DNA of 64,000 bases from Stutzerimonas balearica DSM 6083 (GTDB lineage: Bacteria; Pseudomonadota; Gammaproteobacteria; Pseudomonadales; Pseudomonadaceae). Every line of letters begins with the position of its first letter. Within the stretch, counting starts at the first letter, position 1. This document shows positions 9,366 through 17,497 of the stretch, one piece after another. The notes below the pieces were generated by a model. It saw nothing but the letters and a program-made list of their open reading frames with translations. It had not been told where the DNA came from and did no database searches. Location: the NCBI RefSeq assembly GCF_000818015.1, contig NZ_CP007511.1:806001-870000 (forward strand), given 5' to 3'. Made by a program: the position numbers and the translations under genes.

Positions 9366-9405
9366 CCGCGCCCGATGGCGGTGCCTCGGCTACCATCGGG
9401 CGCGG
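9366..9405 (+). terminator. Inverted repeat between ppiC and moaA
   Basis: CCGCGCCCGATGG pairs perfectly with CCATCGGGCGCGG over 13 bp with a 14-nt loop. A TACCAT that could act as a -10 element lies across the right arm, so the site may both end the nar transcript and start the moaA transcript. Confidence 0.6.
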
Positions 9406-9454
9406 CCTGGCGATAAACGAGCGTCATCCACCCTATGCAGTTCAGAGGTCCTCG

Positions 9455-10444
9455 ATGACTCACCTACGCGATGCGCACAACCGCCAGATCGACTACCTGC
9501 GCATGTCGGTCACCGACCGCTGCGACTTCCGCTGCGTCTACTGCATGGCCGAGGACATGACCTTTCTGCCGCGCCAGCAGGTGCTCGGCCTGGAGGAGCT
9601 GGAGCGCATCGCGCGCATCTTCGTTGGCCTGGGTGTGAAGAAGATTCGGCTCACCGGCGGCGAGCCGCTGGTGCGCCAGGGCATCGTCGGACTCTGCGAG
9701 CGCATTGCCGCGCTGCCCGGTCTGCGTGAGCTGGTGATGACCACCAACGGCTCGCAGCTGGTCAAGCTGGCCGAGCCGCTGGCCCGCGCCGGGGTCAAGC
9801 GCCTGAACATCAGCCTCGATAGCCTGGATGCCGAGAAATTCCACGCCATCACCCGCACCGGTCACCTGCAGCAAGTGCTCGACGGCATCGACGCGGCGCG
9901 AGCCGCCGGCTTCGAACGGATCAAGCTCAACGCCGTGGTAATGAAGGGGCGCAACGCCGAGGAAGTCGCCGACCTGGTGGACTTCGCCATTCGCGGCGGG
10001 TTGGACATCAGCTTCATCGAGGAAATGCCGTTGGGCGACGTCGGCCGTTCGCGCGGCGAGAGCTTCTGCTCCAGCGACGAGGTCAAGGCGCTGATCGCCG
10101 AGCGCCATGCGCTGATCGACTCCGCCGAGCAGAGCGGTGGGCCGGCGCGCTATGTGCGCCTGCCGGAGCATCCGCAGACGCGCGTCGGTTTCATCTCGCC
10201 GCATTCACACAACTTCTGCGCCACCTGCAACCGCGTACGGCTGACGGTCGAAGGGCGTCTGCTGCTGTGCCTGGGCCATGAAAACTCCATCGATCTGCGC
10301 GGCCTGCTGCGTCGCCACCCGACGCGCGACCAGCCGGTGATCGAGGCCATCCATGGCGCATTGCAGCGCAAGCCGCTGCGTCACGAGTTCGCCAGCGGCG
10401 GCGAAGTGCAGGTGCTGCGCTTCATGAATGCCAGCGGTGGCTGA
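9455..10444 (+). CDS. moaA: GTP 3',8-cyclase MoaA (radical SAM)
   Basis: First step of molybdenum cofactor synthesis: converts GTP to (8S)-3',8-cyclo-7,8-dihydroguanosine triphosphate. It is 329 aa. The radical-SAM cluster is C23-x3-C27-x2-C30. The second cluster, which binds GTP, is C255, C258 and C272. The protein ends in ...ASGG, the conserved di-glycine tail needed for activity. It is placed straight after the nitrate reductase genes, whose product needs the cofactor; in P. aeruginosa the copy in this position is moaA1. Confidence 0.97.
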   Translation: MTHLRDAHNRQIDYLRMSVTDRCDFRCVYCMAEDMTFLPRQQVLGLEELERIARIFVGLGVKKIRLTGGEPLVRQGIVGLCERIAALPGLRELVMTTNGSQLVKLAEPLARAGVKRLNISLDSLDAEKFHAITRTGHLQQVLDGIDAARAAGFERIKLNAVVMKGRNAEEVADLVDFAIRGGLDISFIEEMPLGDVGRSRGESFCSSDEVKALIAERHALIDSAEQSGGPARYVRLPEHPQTRVGFISPHSHNFCATCNRVRLTVEGRLLLCLGHENSIDLRGLLRRHPTRDQPVIEAIHGALQRKPLRHEFASGGEVQVLRFMNASGG

Positions 10445-10460
10445 AGCCGTCGCGACGGGC

Positions 10461-10489
10461 TTCGAGCCGCCGCACGAATTCGCTACCAT
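10461..10489 (+). promoter_or_regulatory. Candidate sigma70 promoter for moaB-moeA
   Basis: TTCGAG (10461-10466) and TACCAT (10484-10489) are 17 nt apart. Transcription would start near 10496, giving a leader of about 165 nt before moaB. Weak match to the consensus, read by eye. Confidence 0.35.
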
Positions 10490-10567
10490 CGAGCGGTTTC
10501 GCCCGGTCCGGCCGAGCGCCTTGCCCGCCTGGGGCGTGGAACCGCTCGCCGCGTTGTCAGACCCGAT

Positions 10568-10629
10568 TGCACCCATGCCGCGCGGGCATACCTCCAAGGG
10601 GGAATGGGTTCGCGCTGAGCGCCGGTGCA
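10568..10629 (+). promoter_or_regulatory. Structured leader candidate upstream of moaB
   Basis: Nested complementary blocks: TGCACC (10568-10573) with GGTGCA (10624-10629), CCCAT (10572-10576) with ATGGG (10604-10608), ATGCC (10575-10579) with GGCAT (10585-10589), and a CCTCC/GGGGG pair at 10591-10602. Some of these overlap and would be alternatives. A molybdenum-cofactor-responsive RNA is conceivable from position, but the sequence does not clearly match that class. Confidence 0.35.
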
Positions 10630-10663
10630 GCCTGCGCACACATCTTCAAGGGAGTTTCGAGCC

Positions 10664-11209
10664 ATGGCTCACCTGTCGAACACCGAATTCCAGCCGCTGA
10701 GCATTGCCGTGCTCACGGTTAGCGACACCCGCAACCTGGACACCGACACCTCCGGCCAGGCCCTGATCGATGGCCTCACCAGCGCCGGCCACAGCCTTGC
10801 CGAGCGCGCCATCGTCAAGGACGACATCTGGCAGATCCGCGCCCGTGTCTGCAGCTGGATCGCCAGCGAGAACGTGCAGGTGGTGCTGATCACCGGCGGC
10901 ACCGGCTTCACCGCGCGGGACAACACTCCGCAGGCGGTGCAGCCGCTGATGGATAAGGCCGTCGACGGCTTCGGCGAGTTGTTCCGCCATGTCTCGCTGG
11001 GCGAGATCGGCACCTCCACCGTGCAGTCCCGCGCGCTGGCCGGGATGAGCAACGGCACGCTGGTCTGCTGTCTGCCGGGCTCGACCAACGCCTGCCGCAC
11101 CGCCTGGAACAAGATTCTCGTCGAGCAGCTGGACAGCCGCACCAAACCCTGCAATTTCGTGCCGCACCTCAAGGCGTCCGCGGTCGACTACTGCGGGCCT
11201 CGCTCGTGA
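10664..11209 (+). CDS. moaB: Molybdopterin adenylyltransferase-family protein MoaB
   Basis: MogA/MoaB-type enzyme that adenylylates molybdopterin before metal insertion. It is 181 aa. The molybdopterin-binding motif ITGGTGFTARDNTPQA is present, followed by LPGSTNACRTAW. The ATG at 10664 has AAGGGAG upstream; an earlier in-frame GTG at 10625 lacks a good site and would extend into the leader. The GTG start of moeA overlaps its stop by 4 nt (GTGA), so the two are coupled. Confidence 0.93.
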   Translation: MAHLSNTEFQPLSIAVLTVSDTRNLDTDTSGQALIDGLTSAGHSLAERAIVKDDIWQIRARVCSWIASENVQVVLITGGTGFTARDNTPQAVQPLMDKAVDGFGELFRHVSLGEIGTSTVQSRALAGMSNGTLVCCLPGSTNACRTAWNKILVEQLDSRTKPCNFVPHLKASAVDYCGPRS

Positions 11210-12438
11210 GCGCCTGTGGCTGTGACGTTGGCGGCCTGAAGCCGGTCGACGAGGCGATTGCCGAGCTGCTGGCACGGGTGCCGGCGCCGCCTGCGCTGGA
11301 AGAGGTCGCCCTGCGCGATGCGCTTGGGCGCGTGCTCGCCGAGCCGCTGGAGGCGAGCTTTCCAGTGCCGGCCTGGGACAACAGCGCGATGGACGGCTAC
11401 GCGCTTTGCGCCGCCGACCTGCCGGCTGAGGGCGGAGCCCTGCTGCTGGCCGGGCGCATCGCCGCCGGTGACGCCGCCGAGCAGCAATTGCCGGCCGGGC
11501 ATGCGGTGCGCATCTTCACCGGCGCGCCGCTGCCGCCGGGTGCCGATGCCGTGGTCGCCCAGGAAAACTGCCGCGTCGAGGGCGAACGCATCTGGCTGCC
11601 GGCGGTGGCTGCCGGCGACAACGTGCGCCGCCGTGGCGAGGAAACCGCCGCCGGCGAGCGCCTGCTCGAGGCCGGCAAGCGTCTGCGCCCGCAGGAACTC
11701 GGCCTGCTGGCGACCTTTGGCGTGGCGCGGGTCAAGGTCTACCGGCGGCTGCGCGTGGCGCTGCTGTCCAGCGGCAACGAACTGCGTGAGCCGGGCGAGC
11801 CGCTCGAGTCCGGGCAGATCTACAACTCCAACCGCTACAGCCTGCTCGGTGTATTGCAGAGCCTTGGCTGCGAGGTGCACGACTATCCGATCCTGATCGA
11901 CGATCTGGCGGCCAGCCGCGAAGCCCTGGCCGATGCGGCGAGTCGCTTCGACCTGATCATCACCTCGGGGGGCGTTTCGGTCGGCGAGGAGGATCATCTC
12001 AAGCAGGCGATCCGCGAACTGGGCGAGCTGCACTTGTGGCGCCTGGCGATCCAGCCGGGCAAGCCGCTGGCCTTTGGCGAGGTCGACGGCACGCCGTGGA
12101 TCGGCCTGCCGGGCAACCCTGCCGCGGCGCTGGTCACTTCGCTGGTGGTGGCGCGGCCATTCCTGTTGCGAGCGCAAGGTTGCACGCAGGGGGACGTCCA
12201 GCCGCTGCGCCTGCCCGCCGGCTTCGCCTGGCGCAAGGCCAACGTGCGCCGGCAGTATCTGCGCGCGCGGCTGGAGGCGGTGGATGGTCAGCTGCAGGTC
12301 CGCCTGTTTCCACGCCAGGGCTCGGCCATGCTGACCTCGGCCACCTGGGCCGAAGGCCTGGCCATCGTCGACTGCCAGCGCACGCTGGAAGCCGGTGAGC
12401 AGATCGAGTACCTGCCGTTCAGCGAACTGCTGGCCTGA
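11206..12438 (+). CDS. moeA: Molybdopterin molybdenumtransferase MoeA
   Basis: Inserts molybdate into adenylylated molybdopterin. It is 410 aa, the normal length. Visible motifs are VPAWDNSAMDGYAL near residue 50, the GAPLPPGADAVV loop near 107, the nucleotide-binding motif SGGVSVGEEDH near 258, and the GLPGNPAAAL segment near 305. Starts with GTG, coupled to moaB. A strong terminator follows, so moeA ends this transcript. The copy supplies cofactor for NarG and plausibly for the molybdenum hydroxylase at 51-55 kb. Confidence 0.95.
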   Translation: MSACGCDVGGLKPVDEAIAELLARVPAPPALEEVALRDALGRVLAEPLEASFPVPAWDNSAMDGYALCAADLPAEGGALLLAGRIAAGDAAEQQLPAGHAVRIFTGAPLPPGADAVVAQENCRVEGERIWLPAVAAGDNVRRRGEETAAGERLLEAGKRLRPQELGLLATFGVARVKVYRRLRVALLSSGNELREPGEPLESGQIYNSNRYSLLGVLQSLGCEVHDYPILIDDLAASREALADAASRFDLIITSGGVSVGEEDHLKQAIRELGELHLWRLAIQPGKPLAFGEVDGTPWIGLPGNPAAALVTSLVVARPFLLRAQGCTQGDVQPLRLPAGFAWRKANVRRQYLRARLEAVDGQLQVRLFPRQGSAMLTSATWAEGLAIVDCQRTLEAGEQIEYLPFSELLA

Positions 12439-12443
12439 ACGAA

Positions 12444-12477
12444 AAGACGCCCGGTGACTGCGGTCGCCGGGCGTCTT
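12444..12477. terminator. Bidirectional terminator between moeA and cytochrome b561
   Basis: AAGACGCCCGG pairs with CCGGGCGTCTT over 11 bp with a 12-nt loop. It lies between two convergent genes and can serve both. Confidence 0.85.
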
Positions 12478-12497
12478 CGTCAGTTGCTGATCAGGCG

Positions 12498-13046
12498 TTA
12501 TGGGCGCTGCGGCAGCATGCGCTTGAGCACATCGTCGCGCCGCACGTAATGGTGGAACAGTGCTGCCACCGCATGCAGGCCGATCAGCCAGTAGCCGGCG
12601 ACCGCCAGGGTCTCGTGGATTTCCTTGATCTCCCCCGCTAGGGCCTTGTCGGCGCCTATCAGTGCCGGCAACTCGAGGCCGAAGAACGGAATCGGCTTGC
12701 CCGCGGCGCTCAGGGTCAGCCAGCCGAGCAGCGGCAGACCGATCATCAGGCCATACAGCGCCAGGTGGACCAGCTTGGCCAGGGCGGTTTCCCAGCCGGC
12801 TGCACCGGCAACCGCGCCCGGTGCCGGGTTCAGCAGGCGCGCGATCAGGCGCAGCCAGACCAGCCCGAAGATCGTCAGGCCGAGCATGAAATGCCACTGC
12901 TTGAGCAACTCGCGCGGTTCGCTGCCCTTGGGGAAATTGCCCTTGAGCTCGATGGTGGCGTAGACGCCGGCGATCAGCAGCACCATCAGCCAGTGCAGGG
13001 CGATACTCAGGCGGCCGTAGCGCGCCACGGGGTTCGAAGCGGACAT
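12498..13046 (-). CDS. Cytochrome b561 (YodB/YceJ-like)
   Basis: 182 aa, four transmembrane segments, di-heme quinol-linked cytochrome b561 fold (PF01292 type). Candidate heme ligands are His in SIALHWLMVL, KQWHFMLGL, KLVHLALYG and LIGLHAVAALFHHYV. The ATG at 13046 is chosen over the GTG at 13055 because GGAG lies 8 nt before it. It is the last gene of a codirectional set behind a QseB/QseC-like pair, and a box of the matching type overlaps the kinase stop codon 47 nt upstream. It may act as the membrane quinol donor for soluble cytochromes; the partner is not proven. Confidence 0.88.
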   Translation of the reverse strand: MSASNPVARYGRLSIALHWLMVLLIAGVYATIELKGNFPKGSEPRELLKQWHFMLGLTIFGLVWLRLIARLLNPAPGAVAGAAGWETALAKLVHLALYGLMIGLPLLGWLTLSAAGKPIPFFGLELPALIGADKALAGEIKEIHETLAVAGYWLIGLHAVAALFHHYVRRDDVLKRMLPQRP

Positions 13047-13076
13047 TTCACGCACTCCATGTAGGGGAATGCCGAC

Positions 13077-13108
13077 AGTCTAGAGCGGCCAGCTTAAGCG
13101 AAGCTTAG
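13077..13108 (-). promoter_or_regulatory. QseB/BqsR-type box and -10 upstream of cytochrome b561
   Basis: On the minus strand CTAAG-N6-TTAAG occupies 13108-13093, then 10 nt, then TAGACT (13082-13077) as a -10-like hexamer. One half-site is perfect for TTAAG and the other has one mismatch. It overlaps the stop codon of the sensor kinase gene, so cytochrome b561 can be transcribed on its own. Confidence 0.6.
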
Positions 13109-14562
13109 CGAGCGACCGACTGTACTGCGGCGAGCTGTCGCGGTAGCCGTACGCCCGCCTGCAGGCCGCCGAGTGGCGACTCGGTCAACTGGATGCTGGC
13201 GCCGTGCAGCTCGACGATGCGCGCGACGATGGCCAGCCCGAGCCCGGCGCCCTGGCCATCGCCCTGACGGTAGAAGCGTTCGAACAGCTTGTCGCGCTGC
13301 TCGACCGGGACGCCGGGGCCGCTGTCGTCCACCCGCAGCATGATGGCATCGTCCGTTGCCTGCAGGCCGACCTGGATCTGCCCGCCGGCCGGCGTGTACT
13401 GCAGCGCATTGCTGACCAGATTCTGCAGCAGGGTGCTCAGCGCGGCGGCGTCGCCGGTGAGCTGGTAATCGGCGCTTTCGTCCGCCTCGAGCGTGAGTTC
13501 CTGGCCGCGCGCCAGCGCCAAGGGCGTCAGTTCGGCGAGCGTTTCGCGGCACAGCGGGAGCAGGTCCAGTGCTTCGAGGCGCAGGCGTTGCGCGCTGGGC
13601 TCCAGGCGGGCCAGCGTGAGCAGCTGGGCGACCACACGGGTGGTGCGGTCGACCCCCGCCAGGAGCTGTTGCAGCGCCTGTTCGCGGTCCTCCGGCTGTT
13701 CGGCCTGCAACGCGTTCTGCGCATGAATGCGCAGCACCGCCAGCGGCGTGCGCAGCTCGTGGGCGGCATCGGCGATGAAGCGCTTCTCGCGCTCGAGCAG
13801 CTGGTGGACCTGCTGCAACAGCCGGTTGAGCGAGGCGGCGACCGGCTCCAGCTCGCGTGGCAACGGCGCCAGCAGCAGCGGCGCGAGGTGCTGCGGGTCG
13901 CGGTTGCGCAGCAGCTCGGCCATGCGCGCCAGCGGGCGCAGGCCCCAGCCCACGGCGAGCCAGAGCAGCAGGGCGAGCAGTGGCAGGCCGAGCAGATCGG
14001 GCATCAGGCTGCGGCGGGCGATCTTGCCAACCAGTTCGCCGCGCACGTCGCCGCGCTCGCCGACCAGAATCCACAGGTCGTCCTGCGCGTCGTGCAGCAG
14101 GAACAGCCGCCAGAGATGCGGGCCGAGGCGTACGTCGTGATAACCGGCGGCAAGCCCGGCGAAGGGCTCGCTCAGGTCGCTGTCGGCCGGCTGGCCGCTG
14201 GCATCGAGCAGCTGGCGCAACTCACCCTCCGGAGCGCCAGCCGACTGCAGCAACAGCTGCCCCTGGCGATCGAACACCTTGAAGCCCAGCTTGCTTTCGT
14301 AGGCGTGGCCGGGCAGCCCGCGACCGACACTGGCCGCCTCGTCGAGCGCCTGCTGCAGGCGGCGGCGCGCTTCGCTGTCGAGATCGCGTACCACCAGGCC
14401 CTGCACCAGCCGCGCGCTGTGCGCCAGCTGCGCATCGAACAGCTCCTCGGTCTCGTGGCGAGCGTCGCGGTAGCTCTGCCAGGAGATCAGCGACAGCGAC
14501 AGCACCAGCGTGCCGACCACCAGCGCCAGGGTGCGGCTGCGGATCGAGCGCCGCAGCATCAC
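13105..14562 (-). CDS. QseC/PmrB-family sensor histidine kinase
   Basis: 485 aa inner-membrane kinase. The N-terminal membrane segment (residues about 10-28) and a periplasmic domain resembling the 2CSK_N sensor of QseC are followed by a second membrane segment near 190-210, a HAMP-like linker, the phospho-acceptor H268 in DAAHELRTP, and the ATP-binding boxes NALQYTP, DSGPGVP and GAGLGLAIV. The start ATG overlaps the response regulator stop by 4 nt. The signal is unknown: QseC relatives respond to catechols or autoinducers, BqsS to Fe(II), PmrB to Fe(III)/Al. I cannot choose among these from sequence alone. Confidence 0.92.
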   Translation of the reverse strand: MMLRRSIRSRTLALVVGTLVLSLSLISWQSYRDARHETEELFDAQLAHSARLVQGLVVRDLDSEARRRLQQALDEAASVGRGLPGHAYESKLGFKVFDRQGQLLLQSAGAPEGELRQLLDASGQPADSDLSEPFAGLAAGYHDVRLGPHLWRLFLLHDAQDDLWILVGERGDVRGELVGKIARRSLMPDLLGLPLLALLLWLAVGWGLRPLARMAELLRNRDPQHLAPLLLAPLPRELEPVAASLNRLLQQVHQLLEREKRFIADAAHELRTPLAVLRIHAQNALQAEQPEDREQALQQLLAGVDRTTRVVAQLLTLARLEPSAQRLRLEALDLLPLCRETLAELTPLALARGQELTLEADESADYQLTGDAAALSTLLQNLVSNALQYTPAGGQIQVGLQATDDAIMLRVDDSGPGVPVEQRDKLFERFYRQGDGQGAGLGLAIVARIVELHGASIQLTESPLGGLQAGVRLPRQLAAVQSVAR

Positions 14563-15215
14563 TTGTCCACCAGATAACCGACGCCGCGCACGGTGCGGAT
14601 CAGCTCGGGAAAGAATTTCTTGCGCAGGTGATGGATGTGCACTTCCAGCGCATTGCTCTCGACGTCCTCGTCCCAGCCATAGAGCACCTGCTGCAGCTTG
14701 TCGCGAGTCAGCACCCGGCCGGGCTGGGCCAGCAGTTCGTGGAGCAGGACGAATTCCTTGCGCGGCAGGTTGACCGGGTTGCCCTGGTAGCTGACCTGCT
14801 GGTTGACCGGATCGAGCAGGATGTCGCGGTAGGCCAGCACCGGCTCTGCCCGGTTGAAGCTGCGCCGCAGCAGCGCACGCAGGCGCGCCTTGAGTTCGGC
14901 GACATCGAAGGGTTTGACCAGGTAGTCATCGGCCCCGGCATCGAGCCCGGCGATGCGGTCGGCGGTGGCATCGCGTGCGGTGAGCACCAGCACCGGCACC
15001 GGATTGGCCTCGGCGCGCAGACGCCGGAGCACCTCGAGCCCGTCGAGTCGCGGCAGGCCGAGGTCGAGCACGGCGAGGTCGAAGCTCTCGTGGGTCAGCG
15101 CATGCAAGGCGCTGGCGCCATCCTGCAGCCAGTCGACGGTATAGCCTTCGGGCTTGAGCGCGGTGCGGATGCCTTCGCCGAGCGCCGGGTCGTCTTCCAC
15201 CAGCAATAGGCGCAT
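14559..15215 (-). CDS. OmpR-family response regulator, QseB/PmrA/BqsR type
   Basis: 218 aa. Receiver domain with acidic pocket E7/D8/D9 and phospho-acceptor D51 (LAVLDLGLP), K near 101 (YLVKPF), then a winged-helix DNA-binding domain. The string YGWDEDVESNALEVHIHHLRKK is the recognition-helix region of the QseB/PmrA subgroup, whose members bind paired TTAAG half-sites. Four such sites occur in this window (13.1, 19.7 and two at 33.0 kb). It lies 129 nt downstream of the TPR gene on the same strand, at the end of the ligase/iron-oxidase operon. Confidence 0.92.
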   Translation of the reverse strand: MRLLLVEDDPALGEGIRTALKPEGYTVDWLQDGASALHALTHESFDLAVLDLGLPRLDGLEVLRRLRAEANPVPVLVLTARDATADRIAGLDAGADDYLVKPFDVAELKARLRALLRRSFNRAEPVLAYRDILLDPVNQQVSYQGNPVNLPRKEFVLLHELLAQPGRVLTRDKLQQVLYGWDEDVESNALEVHIHHLRKKFFPELIRTVRGVGYLVDK

Positions 15216-15344
15216 GTGATCTCCTGAAGGGTGAGCAGCCAGGCGGACGCGCCGGGCGCGCCCTTGTCTGGCGGAGTATGGCAGCGGCCGGGGCGGCCGG
15301 GGAGGGGGCGTGGCGGTCCGCCAGGGCAGCCGCCACGACGGCGA

Positions 15345-15995
15345 TCAGCGCAGCTTGGTCTCGACCTCGTCGAGCAACCGCTGGGCCTCTTCACGGCGCC
15401 CGGCATCGGCCGTCTCGCGACCGGGCCGTGGCGGCGCGGCGAGCGCCTTGCGCAGCGCGACGCGGGCTTCGCCGTAGCGCTTCTGGCGCAGCAGGAAGTC
15501 GCCGTGGAAATAGTTCGGGTCGATGCCGTTCGGGTTCAGCGCCAGGGCCTGCTTGAACAGCGCTTCGGCCTTGTCGTCATCGCCGAAGCCGATCGGCCAG
15601 CCGGGCACCTGGTAGTAGAGGCTCGCCAGGCTGGTGTAGGCCGAGCCATCGAGCGCGTTCGGATCAAGCTCGATGGCCTGCTCGAACTCGGCCTTGGCCT
15701 GCTTGACCAGGCCCAGTGCGCCGAGGCCGCCCTTGGCGCCGGCCCAGGTGCTCAGCACGATGCCATGCCAGATGTGCAGTTCGGCGGCATTCGGCTCGGC
15801 GGCCACGGCCTGTTTCGCCTCGTCGGCGAGTTTGGCGAAGGCCGCCTCGCGCTTTGCCTCGGGGGTCTGGTAGTTGATCTCGGCCCAGCGCTGCTGGAGG
15901 GTGTGCAACGCCTGCGCACCGGCAGGCTCCAGAGCCAGCGCGGGCTGGCCGAGCGTCAGCAGCAGTGCGGCGATCAGTAACGGGTGGCGGGTCAT
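15345..15995 (-). CDS. Exported TPR-repeat protein
   Basis: 216 aa. Hydrophobic signal peptide to about residue 21 (LLIAALLLTLGQPALA), so a periplasmic location is likely. At least two tetratricopeptide units are visible (EFEQAIELDPNALDG and ALFKQALALNPNGID). No catalytic motif is seen. Its ATG overlaps the stop of the SDR gene (ATGA), so it is translated as part of that operon. It may scaffold or deliver a product at the envelope; this is inference from position. Confidence 0.8.
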   Translation of the reverse strand: MTRHPLLIAALLLTLGQPALALEPAGAQALHTLQQRWAEINYQTPEAKREAAFAKLADEAKQAVAAEPNAAELHIWHGIVLSTWAGAKGGLGALGLVKQAKAEFEQAIELDPNALDGSAYTSLASLYYQVPGWPIGFGDDDKAEALFKQALALNPNGIDPNYFHGDFLLRQKRYGEARVALRKALAAPPRPGRETADAGRREEAQRLLDEVETKLR

Positions 15996-16831
15996 CGGGA
16001 ATCTCCGGGCAGGGTATCTGAAGGGGCCGGCGGGGTGCGCGGGCGGTCGGCGTCGGCGAAGCGCTTGACCACCGGCAGCTGCTTGCGCAGCGCCTGGTCG
16101 ACCAGCCGCGGGAGGATGCCGTTGAGGCGCACGAAGAGCTTTTCCGGCCAGCCCAGGTACAGCTCCTCGCGCTCGCGGACGATGGCCCGCAGGATTTCCT
16201 CGGCGACCTGCTGCGGGTCGTCCATCTCGACTTTCAGCGCGTCGTTCATTGCCACCACCTGGGCACTGTTCATCGCCGTGCGCGTGGCCCGGGGCGCGAT
16301 GTAGAGCACCTTGATCCGGCTGTCGGCGAGTTCACGGCGCAGCGCTTCGGAGAAGCCGCGCAGGGCGAACTTGCTGGCGCAGTAGGCGGTGAAGCCGGGA
16401 AAGCCGATCGAACCGAAGGTCGAGCCGAGGTTGACCAGCAGTGCCCGCGGCTGCTGGTGCAGCAGCGGCAGCAGCAGGTGGGTCAGCTGCAGCGTGGCCG
16501 TCACGTTGACTTCGATCAGCCGCGCGATGGCATCCTCGCTCTGCTGCTCGAGCAGGCTGAACTGGTTGATCCCGGCGGCATTGATCACGCAATCGACGCC
16601 GCCCTGGCGACGCACGGCATCGGCCACCTGCTGGCGGTCCTGGGCGCGCGTGAGGTCGGCGTAGACCAGGCTGACCTGGCCGGGGAAACGCTGCGCGAGG
16701 TACTCCAGCGCCTCGCCCGAGCGCCCCGCGAGCAGCAGCTTGGCGCCCGCGCCACAGAGCCGCTCCACCAGTATCTGGCCGATCCCGCCACTGGCGCCGG
16801 TGAGCAGGATGCGCGTGTCACGCAGCTGCAT
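15992..16831 (-). CDS. Short-chain dehydrogenase/reductase
   Basis: 279 aa. NAD(P)-binding motif TGASGGIG near residue 13, NAAG near 87, and the catalytic Tyr and Lys in YCASKFAL near 155. The C-terminal part continues to PRLVDQALRKQLPVVKRFAD. A reductase or dehydrogenase acting on a carbonyl/alcohol made by its neighbours is the natural guess. It starts 14 nt inside the end of the iron-oxidase gene and ends 4 nt inside the TPR gene, so it is a tightly coupled operon member. Confidence 0.88.
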   Translation of the reverse strand: MQLRDTRILLTGASGGIGQILVERLCGAGAKLLLAGRSGEALEYLAQRFPGQVSLVYADLTRAQDRQQVADAVRRQGGVDCVINAAGINQFSLLEQQSEDAIARLIEVNVTATLQLTHLLLPLLHQQPRALLVNLGSTFGSIGFPGFTAYCASKFALRGFSEALRRELADSRIKVLYIAPRATRTAMNSAQVVAMNDALKVEMDDPQQVAEEILRAIVREREELYLGWPEKLFVRLNGILPRLVDQALRKQLPVVKRFADADRPRTPPAPSDTLPGDSR

Positions 16832-17489
16832 GGCCGTGCTCCGGTGCGGTCAGGCTGCGGAAGATGTCGCCATACAGGCGGTACACCACGCGTGCGGTAT
16901 GTACCACCGCGGCCTTGTCGGCCTCGTCGTCGAGGCGGTTCATCAGCTTCTTGAAGAACTCGATGTGCTCCATGTCCAGGCTGCCGTGGGAGGTCAGGTA
17001 GCTGAACGCCTTGGCCGGCAGGCCGAGCTTGTCCTGCAGCACGCCGGCGGCCTGGGTCGCCAGCGCGATGCTGGTGCCTTCGAGCACATTGACCATGCCG
17101 AAGAAGCTCGCCGGGTTGTGTCGGGCGATGCGGTCGTAGACGTAGGCCACCATCAGTTCGGTGGGCAGCGCGGGCTGGCCGTTGCGCACCGCCTCGGCAT
17201 CGCCGCCGCAGGCGCGGATGTCATTGAGGATCCACTCCTGGTGGCCGATCTCTTCCTCGATGTATTCGGCAATCGCCTCGCGCAGCCACTCGAGCCGCTC
17301 GGGCAGGCGCGCACCGCAGGCCATCAGCAGCGGCACGGTGTGCTTGACGTGGTGGTAGGCCTGGGTCAGGAAGGCAATGTACTGCTCGCGGGTGGCGGTG
17401 CCGGCCAGCGCGGCGTGAATGATCGGCGAGGCCAGCAGGTACTCGCGTTCGGCGCTGGTCTGGTGTTGCAACTGATCGAAGAAATCCAT
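16818..17489 (-). CDS. Heme-oxygenase-like iron-containing redox enzyme (TenA/PqqC-like)
   Basis: 223 aa, all-helical. Residues that fit an HDO-type (heme-oxygenase-like diiron oxidase) metal site are visible: E79 and H83 in EEEIGHQEW, E136 in VLEGTS, and H167, D171 and H174 in the HxxxDxxH motif SHGSLDMEHIEFF. Thiaminase II TenA lacks this pattern, so thiamine salvage is unlikely. Related enzymes (UndA, BesC, SznF/PvfB type) cleave or N-oxygenate small carboxylate or amine substrates using O2 and iron. The ATG at 17489 is the first Met of the recognisable domain; the frame is open further upstream inside the ligase gene, which is a shadow. Confidence 0.85.
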   Translation of the reverse strand: MDFFDQLQHQTSAEREYLLASPIIHAALAGTATREQYIAFLTQAYHHVKHTVPLLMACGARLPERLEWLREAIAEYIEEEIGHQEWILNDIRACGGDAEAVRNGQPALPTELMVAYVYDRIARHNPASFFGMVNVLEGTSIALATQAAGVLQDKLGLPAKAFSYLTSHGSLDMEHIEFFKKLMNRLDDEADKAAVVHTARVVYRLYGDIFRSLTAPEHGHAAA

Positions 17490-17497
17490 GAGAGACC

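Noticed and set aside
10568..10629. Calling the moaB leader a molybdenum-cofactor riboswitch
   Set aside because: The recalled consensus of that RNA does not match clearly; only the position and some stems fit, so it is left as an unnamed structured leader.
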